64,000 nucleotides of DNA from Theristus sp. LFF4_11 (lineage: Eukaryota; Nematoda; Chromadorea; Monhysterida; Xyalidae): the NCBI GenBank assembly GCA_030248135.1, contig JASANC010003066.1, positions 144,001-208,000 on the forward strand, given 5' to 3'. A model generated the notes under the pieces. That model was not told where the DNA came from, did no database searches, and worked only from the letters and a program-made list of their open reading frames with translations. The position numbers and the translations under genes are program-made. Shown piece after piece: positions 47,521-58,900 of this stretch. Within the stretch, counting starts at the first letter, position 1. The number at the start of each line of letters is the position of its first letter.

Positions 47521-48775
47521 TATAGTTGCTGCTGGCTGCAAAGGTTCTGGTTTTCTTTTTTTTGCATTGCGTTTTCATCAGAAACAGAGCAAATTAATTG
47601 AAAGTCGCTAATTGATTTTCGCAATTGCTGCGTTTAATATAAACAAACACACCTATGCAATCATTCCAGTAACAACAGATGTGAACCTCGTGTTAGCTTG
47701 AGAGCGGAACGGACATGACATGTACAGACTGTACTCATACGGAATGAAAAATAACAACATGAATACATGCGTGTGATACCGTCGACAACTGTATATCGAG
47801 CCTATTTCCGCTGGAAGACACGCCACACGGTGTGTGCTCAATCAAGCCAAAGTCGAACGAACGCACCGCTGCTAACGCGATTTGTCTCACAAGCAAACTG
47901 CGCCTCTGTTCCGAAGCACACTGGCGCAAAAAAACGGCCCGCACAAGACACAGTGCACATGTCGAGCAAAATAATAATGATGATGTGCAAGCGGAAACGG
48001 AAAAATAATCGCGGCATAAACATGGATACAGTGACACCAAAGTCGTTTGTGGCTAGAGAGAGACACAGCGAGAGAGAGCGATGGGAGAAAACGACGCTGG
48101 CTGGTGTAATAACAAGCAAAGATAAAAGCAACCGAGAGGTGGACGAACGTGTGTGCATTGACAGGTCCGAAGGGAAACGCGTTCACTTTCGAAGTGTTCC
48201 ACTAAGGGTTTGAGAAAAGCTCGCGAAGATTGAGTCGTGTGCTTACAGGTGTGCTTGACAAAAACCGAACGTGTTCATTATGATTGCGACGCAATCTCAG
48301 CACAAATGAAAGCCAAAGTCGGAGTCATAAAGTATTAGCGTTCCCGAGGGTGGTGAAGGCCACACATTAAACGGAGGCTGGTCTCAAGGATTGGGCTCTG
48401 TGCTTTCAAACATTAGAGCATATAGTGGGAACTGGAAAACAAAAACAAGAATAGAATTGGTTGTGACTTCCTTTGGTTTTTTTTGAAAAATGTGCCATAA
48501 GGTTTTCTCAAATGCTACTTATGCTTCGTTCGGAACTCAAGCAAAACAAACAGACAGCAATTTCTTTAGCATATCTATAACTCAGCTAGGTATCTGAGAA
48601 AAAACAACAAGAATCTGACAACGTTTGCTAACATGTGTTGACATAAACACGGGTAAAACGCCCTAATTCCCATTCTAACACAGCAAACGCTATGGGTTCA
48701 AATTTGTTTTTTCCTTTACGGAGTAACAGGATTTACAGTTTTTTTTAATTAATGACTCAATCTGAAACAAATTTA

Positions 48776-48877
48776 TTCAGACTCTTTCTTTGTGCAGTGC
48801 AGTCCAAAGTAAACCGAACACACTAATTTTCCGCAAAGGGATTTTGATTGTTTTAAGTTTTTTTGAGGTCGACACGT
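48776..48877 (-). CDS. Possible cysteine-containing terminal exon
   Basis: After the acceptor TTGTTTTTCAG on the minus strand, one frame reads TCRPQKNLKQSKSLCGKLVC then SVYFGLHCTKKESE and a stop whose TAA lies inside an AATAAA signal. Further minus-strand segments that read like protein lie at 49014-49150 and 49545-49790 (for example RQTCEFFSNKTGYCEPADVK). I could not join them into one phase-consistent model. Confidence 0.3.
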
Positions 48878-49605
48878 GCTGAAAAACAAGAAGGAAAGGC
48901 GGATCCGAACACCTTTTAAAAGAAGCCTGCCAGTTACATTTACATTAATGCCAGAAGAAGCAAAGCGATGCAGACGTTTTGCTGATAATGTATCGTTGCG
49001 GTTTAGATGAACGTCACACAAAGCGACAAAACAACTGTCCTGTTGTGCGTCGGTAGGCCAACTGAGTGTCGTTGTCGATTGCGATATATCTATCTACCCT
49101 ATGCGCAAAAAACTTTATTCTAGTTGAGCTGAAATCGAAGATATCGCAAGTTGTGTTACTGAGGTGACGCCTGTGTTGTGTATCGAGCAGGTGAAATCGC
49201 GTCGAGACCATATAGATACAGTAATCAAAACTATAATGTTTATCCGTGAAATTTGCGTACAGGTTGGTTTGTTTTGTTTCTAACGAAGCGAAAGCAGCTA
49301 AAGCAGCAAAAAAGTGTCGCTGTTAAGATACGACTTTGCTGCAAAAAAGAGGGCGCAGAAAAATTTCAGAAGGCACATAATTTATTCTGCATTTTCTCCA
49401 GATTTCTTTAGAGCGACAGAAATTTACCTCTGGACGTCACATGTGTATTTGAAACGTTTTATTTGCTGAGCTCCAAGTTGTGAAAATCTGTGGACTGTTG
49501 TGCAGCGCGGTTTTCAACTATCTTTGGCTATGCTGGTGAATACGTCATTGTTCATTATCAACCACATTTTGTTCCATTATTATCACATCACTGTGATTTG
49601 GCTTT

Positions 49606-50016
49606 TTGGTTGAAAATGTTGACAAGCCACGGATACACTTGGACTTGACGTCAGCTGGTTCACAATACCCAGTTTTGTTACTAAAAAATTCGCAAGTTTG
49701 TCTAAGACCGGTATACACTGCTGTTCCCGAAAATGTGCCAGTTGTGTACAGGCATTTTGAAAAACAAAAACTGGGCGAAATCGTCACGTCACGGTTTAAA
49801 AACAGAAACGAAAATTGCCCATTTCGTGGAAAGACGTGGACGGTAAAAAACGCGATTGAAACAAAAACACTTCATGGTTTAATTGTCAGACACTGGGGTA
49901 CAATCGCACCCGAACGAATGTCCGGGGCCATGGGCCTTGCAGTGAACGTCGGGCAATTTGTGTCCTCTCGTTTCAATGAAAGAATGAAACCAGAGAAACG
50001 ACCATTTTGCGCATGA
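49606..50016 (+). CDS. Hypothetical 136-residue frame
   Basis: The longest frame in this gene-poor stretch that is not explained by a repeat. It is basic and without a signal peptide or recognised domain (segments include CLRPVYTAVPENVPVVYRHF and AMGLAVNVGQFVSSRFNER). The annotated frame opens at ATG in GAAAATG. The opposite strand also carries protein-like sequence over part of it, so which strand codes, if either, is undecided. Confidence 0.25.
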   Translation: MVENVDKPRIHLDLTSAGSQYPVLLLKNSQVCLRPVYTAVPENVPVVYRHFEKQKLGEIVTSRFKNRNENCPFRGKTWTVKNAIETKTLHGLIVRHWGTIAPERMSGAMGLAVNVGQFVSSRFNERMKPEKRPFCA

Positions 50017-50462
50017 GAAATGTTTCAACTTAGTTATTATTCTTGGTTCTGCTTTTCACCAGAGAAAACTGAAATGCGTCGTCAGCCTTTTTCCAGGTGC
50101 TGTCGGAAAGAAAAAATACGTGCGCAAATGCGTGGGTGGGTGCAGAAAAACAGAGACACCATTGGGCCATCCATCTTTATTTGCAGGTTGTTTTGATTCG
50201 GTGTTGCCTTCCAAGGGTTGTTTCACACGTAATTGAAACAAAATAGATAATCAAAAAGCTGCACCGCATATGTTCTGCAAAACAAGTTTACTACATGAGC
50301 GGAACAACACGATGTAAACAAACCAAACTTCAACTGAACAGAAATCAAAAACGACAATGCAGTTTACCACGTTATCAGTTGAGAAGAGGTGCAAAGTGGA
50401 AACTTTATAAACTTTGCCGCGCTGGTTTCAACAAACAACCAGCAATAACCGCAATAAACAAA

Positions 50463-52126
50463 ATGCTGTTCTCGCAGTCAACTCCGCTGGCAATTATCGC
50501 CGTTGCGAGCACGATTCTCGCGTTCGCTTCAGCGTCCGACTTCCACCCGTGCTCGTTCATGCGTTGCGACGACTCGCCGTGCCAACGATGCGTCGTTCAG
50601 TCCGGCCGCGGTAAATGCGTCTACCAGCAGGGCTGCCCGCAATGTCCGCAACCGCCGCCGGACGGTATGTAGGCGGCGACGTTGTTTTTTCCTTGGAAAA
50701 TTTCGCTGTTCTGTTTATTTCTGCATAATGTTGGTTTCAAACAGATAACTAATAAAAGTGCATATGCCTGACTTGTCTTGCCGTTTGCCGTGTGTTGCAC
50801 TTAGTTCCGTGAGCGGCAGTCATAGCATCTTTTCGGCGACCCTCAGAACCTTTCTGAAATTGTGCCGGAGGTTTACACACCACTATAGCGCTGGATCATG
50901 CTGGAGAAGGTTCACGAGAAAACATGTTGTGCGACTGATCTCGTGTTCCAGTCCAACAAAACAACCATTCATCATGATCAAAAGCAAAACAGAGCGACAG
51001 CACATTTCAGAGCGCTGCAAGATCGACCCGTGCCACCAGTACAAGCAGCGGTGTCCATGGGCGAGCGGTTGCTTCTCGGTCGACTGCGACAACAGCACCG
51101 TCTGTCATACGGTGTTCACCGATGACGCCGGCAACCAATTGACGAACTGCACGCAAATTCCGTTCGATCTCACCGACAAACAGACGCAGGCACGCATTTG
51201 CTCAGAGGCGAAACCGCCGCGAATGCAGATTGCTGCCAGCTACTATGCGGCTGGGGTGGAGATCAGTGCAATCTGGTACTACGATCGGCCGACTGGACGA
51301 TGCGTGCGGACGGTCAGCAGCTGGCAGCAGGTGGCATAACTTGTTTCAGACTCTGCGACTGAATGCGTGCGCAGACGTGGAAAGGAAACTACAGTGTAGT
51401 TTCAATCTTTTTGTGGCCATTCAAAATCGCCTTTTAAGTGACTAGGCCCTATTCAGGTGACTTGGATCACGTGTTGCCAATTTTGAATTCCCGCGTCAAG
51501 CATGAAACTGTTTACCTATCTCCATGCGCGCAGTGAGTCTCGGGACCAGAATAAAAAATCGTATGCGCAAGTTGCTGCTCGTCTGAATTGGACATGTGAT
51601 TCATTTCAAAAAACCAACCGGTCACGTGATGTACTTGTTTGTCGGTGTTCTGCACCACCATTTCACTTGAGCACAACATCTTGCTTTTGACTTTTCTTCC
51701 TTTTCCTAGGAAAAAGGTCATTTCCAAAATTATAGTAAGAACGTGCCGGCGGCTGACAGAAACGTCAGGTCTCTTCCAGACACGAGCATTTGCAGACCAA
51801 CAGTTTCCGAAACCCATTTCACTTCGCCATAGGTGACGCCAAACGCCTTCGAAGACGAGGCGAGCTGCGAACGGAACTGCGCCTCAGTGGGGCCGTGCGC
51901 CAGTCTGCCGCCCGGCTGCGTGCCGCGTGCGGATGCGGCCGTCGACGACTGGGGCTGCCCCGTCTGGGACTGCACTGTGCGCGACCAGTGCGGCTGCAGC
52001 AGCGAGCCGTGCCCCAAGTGTCACGTCTGTCATCCGCAGCCGGACCCGCGCGACGGATTCTGTTGTATCAAGCGGGACGAGAGCGACCCGTGCTGGTCGC
52101 ACGATGACGATCTGTTGTGGTTTTGA
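50463..52126 (+). CDS. Secreted cysteine-rich protein with reduced Kunitz domain
   Basis: Three exons (50463-50664, 51011-51330, 51833-52126) join in phase to 271 residues. A signal peptide (PLAIIAVASTILAFASA) is followed by a cysteine-rich segment (HPCSFMRCDDSPCQRC) and a second one (ERCKIDPCHQYKQRCPWASG) ending near TNCTQIPF. Residues about 135-190 resemble a Kunitz/BPTI domain: ICSEAKPPRM, IWYYDRPTGRC, then NAFEDEASCERNC across the exon 2-3 junction. Of the six Kunitz cysteines the second and fourth, which normally pair, are absent; the expected GC of the central loop is QQ. The C-terminal 80 residues hold a further array (GCPVWDC, CGCSSEPCPKCHVC). It is probably an extracellular matrix or secreted protein. 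Protease inhibition is doubtful without the binding-loop disulphide. Confidence 0.82.
51345..51550 (+). repeat. ~200-bp dispersed repeat, copy 2
   Basis: Contains GACTCTGCGACTGAATGCG, AAGTGACTAGGCCCTATT, TTTGAATTCCCGCGTCA, AGCATGAAACTGTTTACCTA and ATGCGCGCAGTGAGTCTCGG. It lies 14 bases past the exon 2 donor of the Kunitz gene and aligns with 37618-37815. Confidence 0.65.
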
Positions 52127-52972
52127 GGATTCGATGGGTTTTGGCGATTGATTTCTTTCTAATTGGGTGAGTTGTTGACGTCTTCACGAAAGAACCGAGC
52201 TTGCAATGTACCTTTTTTGACACGATGGAAATTTTCGATCATCAGGTGTCACTGTGTTTTTGATGTGCGGATCTGGATATAGAAGGGTGAACTACAGTAC
52301 TTCAATCTGCGATTTCTTCCCTCAGCGTTGTGCAATATACCAGTTTCACTGACATTTCGTAATTGGTTACCGAACGTACGTAGTTACGGATTCCGATTCA
52401 GCTTTTCCCCAGAAGCAACGATAAATCGTTTCCAACAAACAGACAGTTGAATTTATGTTCTCCACAAACCAACCAGCCACAGTGACCAAGCACAACACAA
52501 CAACAGAGAAGGTAACCTTCAAACACAATCGTAAAACCACAAAAGAAGCAATGAGATGAGAACGATGCACATTAAACAGTGACGACGACATTCTATCCAT
52601 GAGGACATGTCTATCGGACTTTCAAATTCCCACCTTCCGCATGTATATCGCAGTTGTTTGCGATGTTTTGTGGCAGTTTTGCAAGGCTGCGCGGCGCGCG
52701 CCGATTTGACGGCGTATCTTTGCTAAGCAATGGACATGCTCTGATGAAGAGAAGATACAATAACATGTAATAAACCAGCAAACAAATCAGTATTGTGCGC
52801 TTTTCTGCATCAAGTTTGGCAAACACGAACATCAAAATTGTGAAACGTTGCTCGGAAAAAAACGACAACCACAAAATTTTGACAGAAAACAGACAAACGC
52901 CACGATTATGACAAGAAACATTCAGAAAACGTAAAAAAACATGAATAAAAACACGAATTTCGAAAACAACGA
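52127..52972. other. Convergent spacer, no gene seen
   Basis: About 850 bp between the 3' ends of the Kunitz gene (+) and the TRM1 gene (-). No supported exon; it should carry both 3' UTRs. Confidence 0.5.
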
Positions 52973-55900
52973 TCAAGCAAGCCTTGGCCGTTTGCTTGGG
53001 TCAGGGGCTCCGTTCTGCGTTGGACCAGGGGCCTGTAAAAAGACAACTTTGATGAAATTTCAATTTGTACCTCTCAACTCATTTTAAAGAGAGCAGAAAA
53101 AATGCAGTAAAAAAGATAAAAAACAAAAAAAGTTGAGCTAATAGATGGTTAGACGAATAGAATAGCTGATTCCAACCTGTCCCTGAAAAGGCTGTTGCTG
53201 CGTTTGTTGTTGTTGCGTTTGTTGTGTTTGCGCCTGTTGTTGTTGCGCTTGTTGTGTTTGCGGCGGTTGTTGTTGTTGTTGTTGTGTTTGTTGTGTTTGC
53301 ACCTGTTGTTGTTGCTGTTGTTGTGTGTGCGGCGCTGCTTGTTGTTGTTCACCGGACGCAGCTGGCCGCGCTTGTCCGTCTTGTTGTTTTCGTTGTTGTC
53401 CCGGTTGTTTTGGCGCCGCAAATGTCGGATTGTACATGCCGGCTTGCGCGGACTCGACACTGAAGAAAAAATTAATAATCTCTCAGAAAAAAACGATTTG
53501 CCAGAAACTAGCACGGCTGAAGACACTCATAAACCAGAATTTTGGTTTGTGCCACGCCTTCCCGTATTTTTATCACCAGAAATGAAAATTATCATTCAAG
53601 CTAGAAGACGAAATTGCTGTGCGTGACAAGCGCATGCTTTCGAGTACATGACGTCAATTTAGTCCGACACGTTCGATGCAACAGGCTAACACACAAAAAC
53701 GGACTGCACCGCACAAGAATCCTCAAACCAGGACTTCCCACGACGTACCTGCCCTTGGCGCGTGCCAACGGCGCCCAGCCGAACTTCACGAATCTCGTCA
53801 GCTGTCGAAGTCGCTCGAATTGTTTACAGTGGGCGTTGATTGTGAAATCGATGTGGTGACTGTGATAGAAAAAGCAAAACAAAAGAATGAAAAACGGGAG
53901 AGTGCAGAAAACATGCCAAATAGTAGCGTTTGAAAAGTGGGCCAGCTAAATAACTGAAGTATACGCTGCAGTTTTGCTGCTTGTGGCTTCGCAGCACTGA
54001 ATTCAAACGTCATGTCCAATGAAATTGGTTTACCAAACCAACATCAAAACGCAAACATGTCCGATCCAGAGAAAAACAAAAAAACCAGCTCACAAAAACA
54101 GCACTCACGTTGAGCGCTGCGAGAGAATGTGAAATCCGTAGTGAGTCTTTGCCATTTTCGCCGGTGTCACGCCTGCTTCGTCGGCCTAAAAAGCAATTTA
54201 ACGTTGGAGAGAAAAGGCGCGTAACAAATAAATAATAAAAACAATGGGGTGCTCAATGCGTCAAGCGCACAGAGAAGCGTCTAATGCGCTGGCGCGCGCT
54301 GGGCAGGCCGGGCGACGAGGGCGCCTTCTTCGGGGAGTGGATGGTGCACGCTTGGTACGAGCTGAGCTTCTTGGTATCCCGGTAGGTGCGTCCCTGGCAT
54401 CCGCCTCACAGCGGCGCTAAACGCGTGCCATTTGTCGCGGAGCTCGCAAGAAAAACAGCCATATGACTGTCATGCAGCTCTCGGCACAACGCCGAGCTGA
54501 TGATGAGTGATACAACACTCGCCAGCCGCAAAACAACAACAACAGTGCACTGCACCCTCCCCTCCCTGCAGCTCACCAACGCCCGGACGACGTCCCAGAC
54601 GAGTTTCGGCGACGCGTCCGTCTTGACGCCGGTGGGACTGGCGTGCGTGAGTGAGACGTGCGCGCCGGCGTTCAGCAGCGCCGACATCAACGTGTCGTGC
54701 TTGGGCATCGGCACACGGCACGCGCGACACAGACGCCGGATGTCGTAGTACAGCGGCGTGTCTTGCAGCTCCTGCAGTGTTATGCGCCAGCTTGCATCAC
54801 TGCAAACGCCCGTTTATAGCGGACGTATGCGCATACGGAACGTCATGTTAGGTATGGCCTATTTTTTTAAACGTGTCCCACTGAAATGACGTCATGTGCC
54901 GCCAATCATGCTCTTGTCGTTCACAGCAAACCAGACTTTCCGTTTAGCCGATTTCTTCCCGTAAACAAATGGTGAATGTCGAATCAGTCACACCAAACTG
55001 AAATTTTAGTGCCTGTACTTTGACAAACGGGCGTTTTTAAATAAAATGACGTCACGTTAGTCCGGACACGTTTGAATAAATCCACAATAACGTGTTTTAG
55101 CACACTACCGTTCAAGCTGGGAGGGGGGCGCTGCATAAATGTGCTCGTTAAGCGGCCACGCGTATGAACGCGCATGTTCCAACTGTGTGCACACTCCCCA
55201 AAAAGCTTCCATTTGTGTTGGGCTACTTCATGAAAGTCGTCAATTGTTGTGCGCGTCTCCTTAGTTAGCATGACAATGTTTACAACAAGCGTGATACATG
55301 AAGTTCGCTGTTTGCGGTTTCGCCAGGTAGACGCACGCCGCGGTGCCATTTGGTTCGTCAGAGCGACGGACACCAAGGCAGAAAGAACTGTCGAAGATGT
55401 TTTACCACAGACAGATCTTATAGTCTGGGAAAAACAGCCACGGTTGAGTTCCGCAAACCCCTGAACGCAACCTCATTCAACAAGCTGAGCATTCCAATCA
55501 GTCGGTCGTGGGTGCCGAGCCGTTCATGCACTGGCGTTTGCTCGAGTTTCTTCAGCAACGTCGTCAGGAACTCTCTGTCGAACAGTCGATCGTTCCAGAT
55601 TGGACCCGCTATCTGCAACGAATGAAATTAATTCAGTGGCTTTTGATTTTTTTCGAAAACTGGGTCAGTTTTAAATTGAAATTTGCACAAATCGACGTGT
55701 TCAGGTGTCGTCGTCACAAAAAATCAAAATCACAAAACAAATCGAGATGTCGTGGAAAACAAAAAACGACTTTTCAGCAAGAACTTTAGAATAAATCAAT
55801 TCAGGCATATTGTATTAGTGATTTAGAATCTCCAATTTGTGATTTTCGAAATATTGCTCCAAAGTTTACAATGTCGAGCAGCAAGTTGCATTGAGACGGA

Positions 55901-58900
55901 ATGTCCTAAACTGTCCTACAAAGTGTCCGATACGCACCCTGAACGACGAGTTGCAGTGACGACACCGCGTGGGGCACGTCGGCCCGGTGTGCTGCACGTA
56001 GCGCACGCTGCGGCCGATTTCCTGTTTCTGTATCAGCGGCTGCAGTTCCATCGTTTCGCAGCCGCCGCACATGTAGACCAGCGCACGTTTGCTGCAACAA
56101 ACGCACGACAAGAAATGTGATCGTGGTTGAACGCAGGAACAGCGAACCAATGAACGAAATAGCTGGTATTACAACACAGCAAACCATGAATCCAAATCGT
56201 GAAAAACCGTTTTTTTCAAATCCAGACGCGAAATCAGCTAAATGCACCGGGGAGCTCTGGCCAACCTTCCGTGCAGCGCTAGCTGGTGTTCCAGAGATCG
56301 CCAACAGTAATCATGCGAGCCAGTGCTGCCACCAAAACAACAACACCAACAACAACAACAATAACACCACCACCACCACCACTATCTCCACCACCATCTC
56401 CTCCACCTCCACCACCACCAACGAGAACACCGAGCGTCCCAGCGCTCACCAGACATTCTCCTTTGCCTTGACGGCGCCGGATCTGACGCGCACGAACATG
56501 CGCAGGTAGAAGTCGACGCTGAGCGCCACGAGCGGCTCGATGTAGCGCGCGTAGCGGTTGGCGTGCGCGTCGATGCACTGCAGCACGATGCGCAGACCCT
56601 GCAGCACACCAGCACACAAAGGTCACTTGCTATTATTTCTGATTTGCAACCAAGTTCATTGTGTTGGTTTACTGCTGGTTGACGTATAACTATAAAACCC
56701 CGTGTGCACTCAGTTTTTTCTCTCTCGCTCAATCGTGGCCTGATTCGATGTAAATGTGATGACAAATTGAGAATCTATGCATTCTGCTTGTTCAGATACA
56801 TCGAGCCCAGCCGACGGAGTGAACAGGGTTACCGAACTCGAAAAACCCAATCAGCGAGTTCTGCTGAACGCATTTCAACGGGTGGCACGAGTGAATCAAA
56901 ACCGCTGAAAATCAAACTCCGAAACTAACCATTTCATGACAACAGCCAGAACGAATCGAGGAGGCACCGTAACGGGCGTAGCACGCTTCCGGCGTCAGTG
57001 CGCCGCACAACGACGCAACGTCGGTGCATGTGACCATGAGTAAACCTGCAACCAGACATGATTACAAAAAAACAGAGTTGCATATGAAAACGGGAGCCGC
57101 CGTCTCAGTTGGCAGCAAATGGAAGAACATTTCGGACTGGTAATTCAACGCCTGGGGTACGGAAAACAGTCTGAGTTAGATAGGATCGGCAGCGGGTGGA
57201 GTTTTATCAAGCAACACAGGCTGCGTGAATTCAATCACGTGTTTTGCGAAATAATAAGTCCAGCACGTACTGTTCTGCACTTGTTCAAATCAACTCGTTC
57301 TATTTTCCTCATATTCTGAAAATGCAAATAGAAGCGCCACCACAAAACGCGAAAGTCTCACCGTTGTCCGCAACCGACTGAACGGCTGCATCCAGGAAAT
57401 GTGCCGGTGAGCCGTACGGGTCCAAGTCGACCGCATCGAATTGCTTGCCATAGACGCGATGCTCGAACATGACGGCACTGAAGAAGAAACAATTGAATGA
57501 ATAATTTCTGAAACAAAATTAAAAATTTCCCACTTTTATTTCAGTCAATCAAATCGTGCAAGTCTTCCTTGAAACCCGTGGAGCAATGCTTTGGCCATGA
57601 ACAGAGACAGTCTTAGCTTTGTCCTGGGAGCACCAGTAATCTGTGCGTTATCCCGATTTTCCTATTTTATCACCAAATGGCAGCGACCCCATTTTTTTGT
57701 CGATAAACCAGTCGTCAGCAACGAATGGCATAAAGTACTTCGTATTTTTTTTAGTGTCTGGAACGCAATCAGTTTTGAAGTTGCGTAAGAAACATAATCA
57801 GCGACTTTTTGGGCAGCGAATCGACTTATAATTTTTCTTCTTACTCGAACGATTCTGTGGCGTGCTGGAAGTGATCCATTCTGCAACTCCAAAGCGAAAA
57901 CAAGATAGCCATGGAACACAATGCAGTGTAGATTTTGGATGAGACAAGATGGCCACCGAAACACGTGACAACTGCTGAATCAAAAGAAAGTGAGAAATCT
58001 CAAAAACCACAGAAAAATGCAAACGTGCACAGCACCTCGCATCAGCAAAACTCGGCTGCACGATCTCTTCGACGTGATTGTGCTGCACGTTGCGCTTGAT
58101 GGCGTCCAGGGCGCCCTCGGAGAAGTCGTTCGCAACGATGCTCGACACACCCGGCACTTCTTTCGCGAACCGAATCGCACGCATGCCGGATGCGGAGAGC
58201 GCGTCCAAAATGCGAATGCCAGTCTGCGAGAAAAAGCTGAGAAAATCAGTATTCGTTGACTGTCTAGTCATTGGGAAGCACTGAAATTCGGAACAAAAAA
58301 CATACCCGAACCCGAACTCAAACATACGGTGTTTTTTGTGTGGTGTGAAATTTTTTTGTTTGTTCAGAAAGGCGACTGATAATTTTTGCAGTTTTGGAAC
58401 GAGGCCAGTTTTTTTGCATTTTTTGGGATTTGCTTCAACAAACAGTTTCTTTTGTGATAATATTTCTAACATTCTCTCAGTGTCCCTCACACGTGTGCTA
58501 CCCACCGGCAATGGTTGATTCTGTTGGTGGTGTTGTTTCTTTTTCATCTCGGTCGTGTGCTTCAGTTGCTCTTGAAACTGCTCGCTAAACAGTCGCAAGA
58601 CGATGATGCTGAAATCATGATTTAAAAAATGACAGTCATTGACCTGCGCGAGTTGTCGTTTTGTGTGTGTGGTGTAGGGGTGGTAAAAAAACGGTTTTTT
58701 TTCAAATCCATGTATATAAAACGGTTTTTTATACCGCGTCCGGTTCTTTATACCCGGTTTTTTTACCGACCCAGTATCTGAAGAATCCTGTGATTGCGAC
58801 AATTTCTGGTACTCTGATTTTACGCAAACCGCTGAATAATGAGTAAAAGACCACAATTCTAGCCAGAAACTGTATGTGTTTCAATGGAAACGTATTCCAA

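Noticed and set aside
47767..48213. A 148-residue basic plus-strand protein
   Set aside because: It crosses a GA-rich low-complexity tract, has no domain and has open frames on the other strand.
53195..53626. A plus-strand Leu/Val/Cys-rich membrane protein
   Set aside because: It is antisense of the Gln-rich TRM1 exon 14.
57798..58856. A single 352-residue minus-strand protein
   Set aside because: It reads through TRM1 exon 3 and its introns; only 58223-58036 is conserved, and the phases fit the spliced model.
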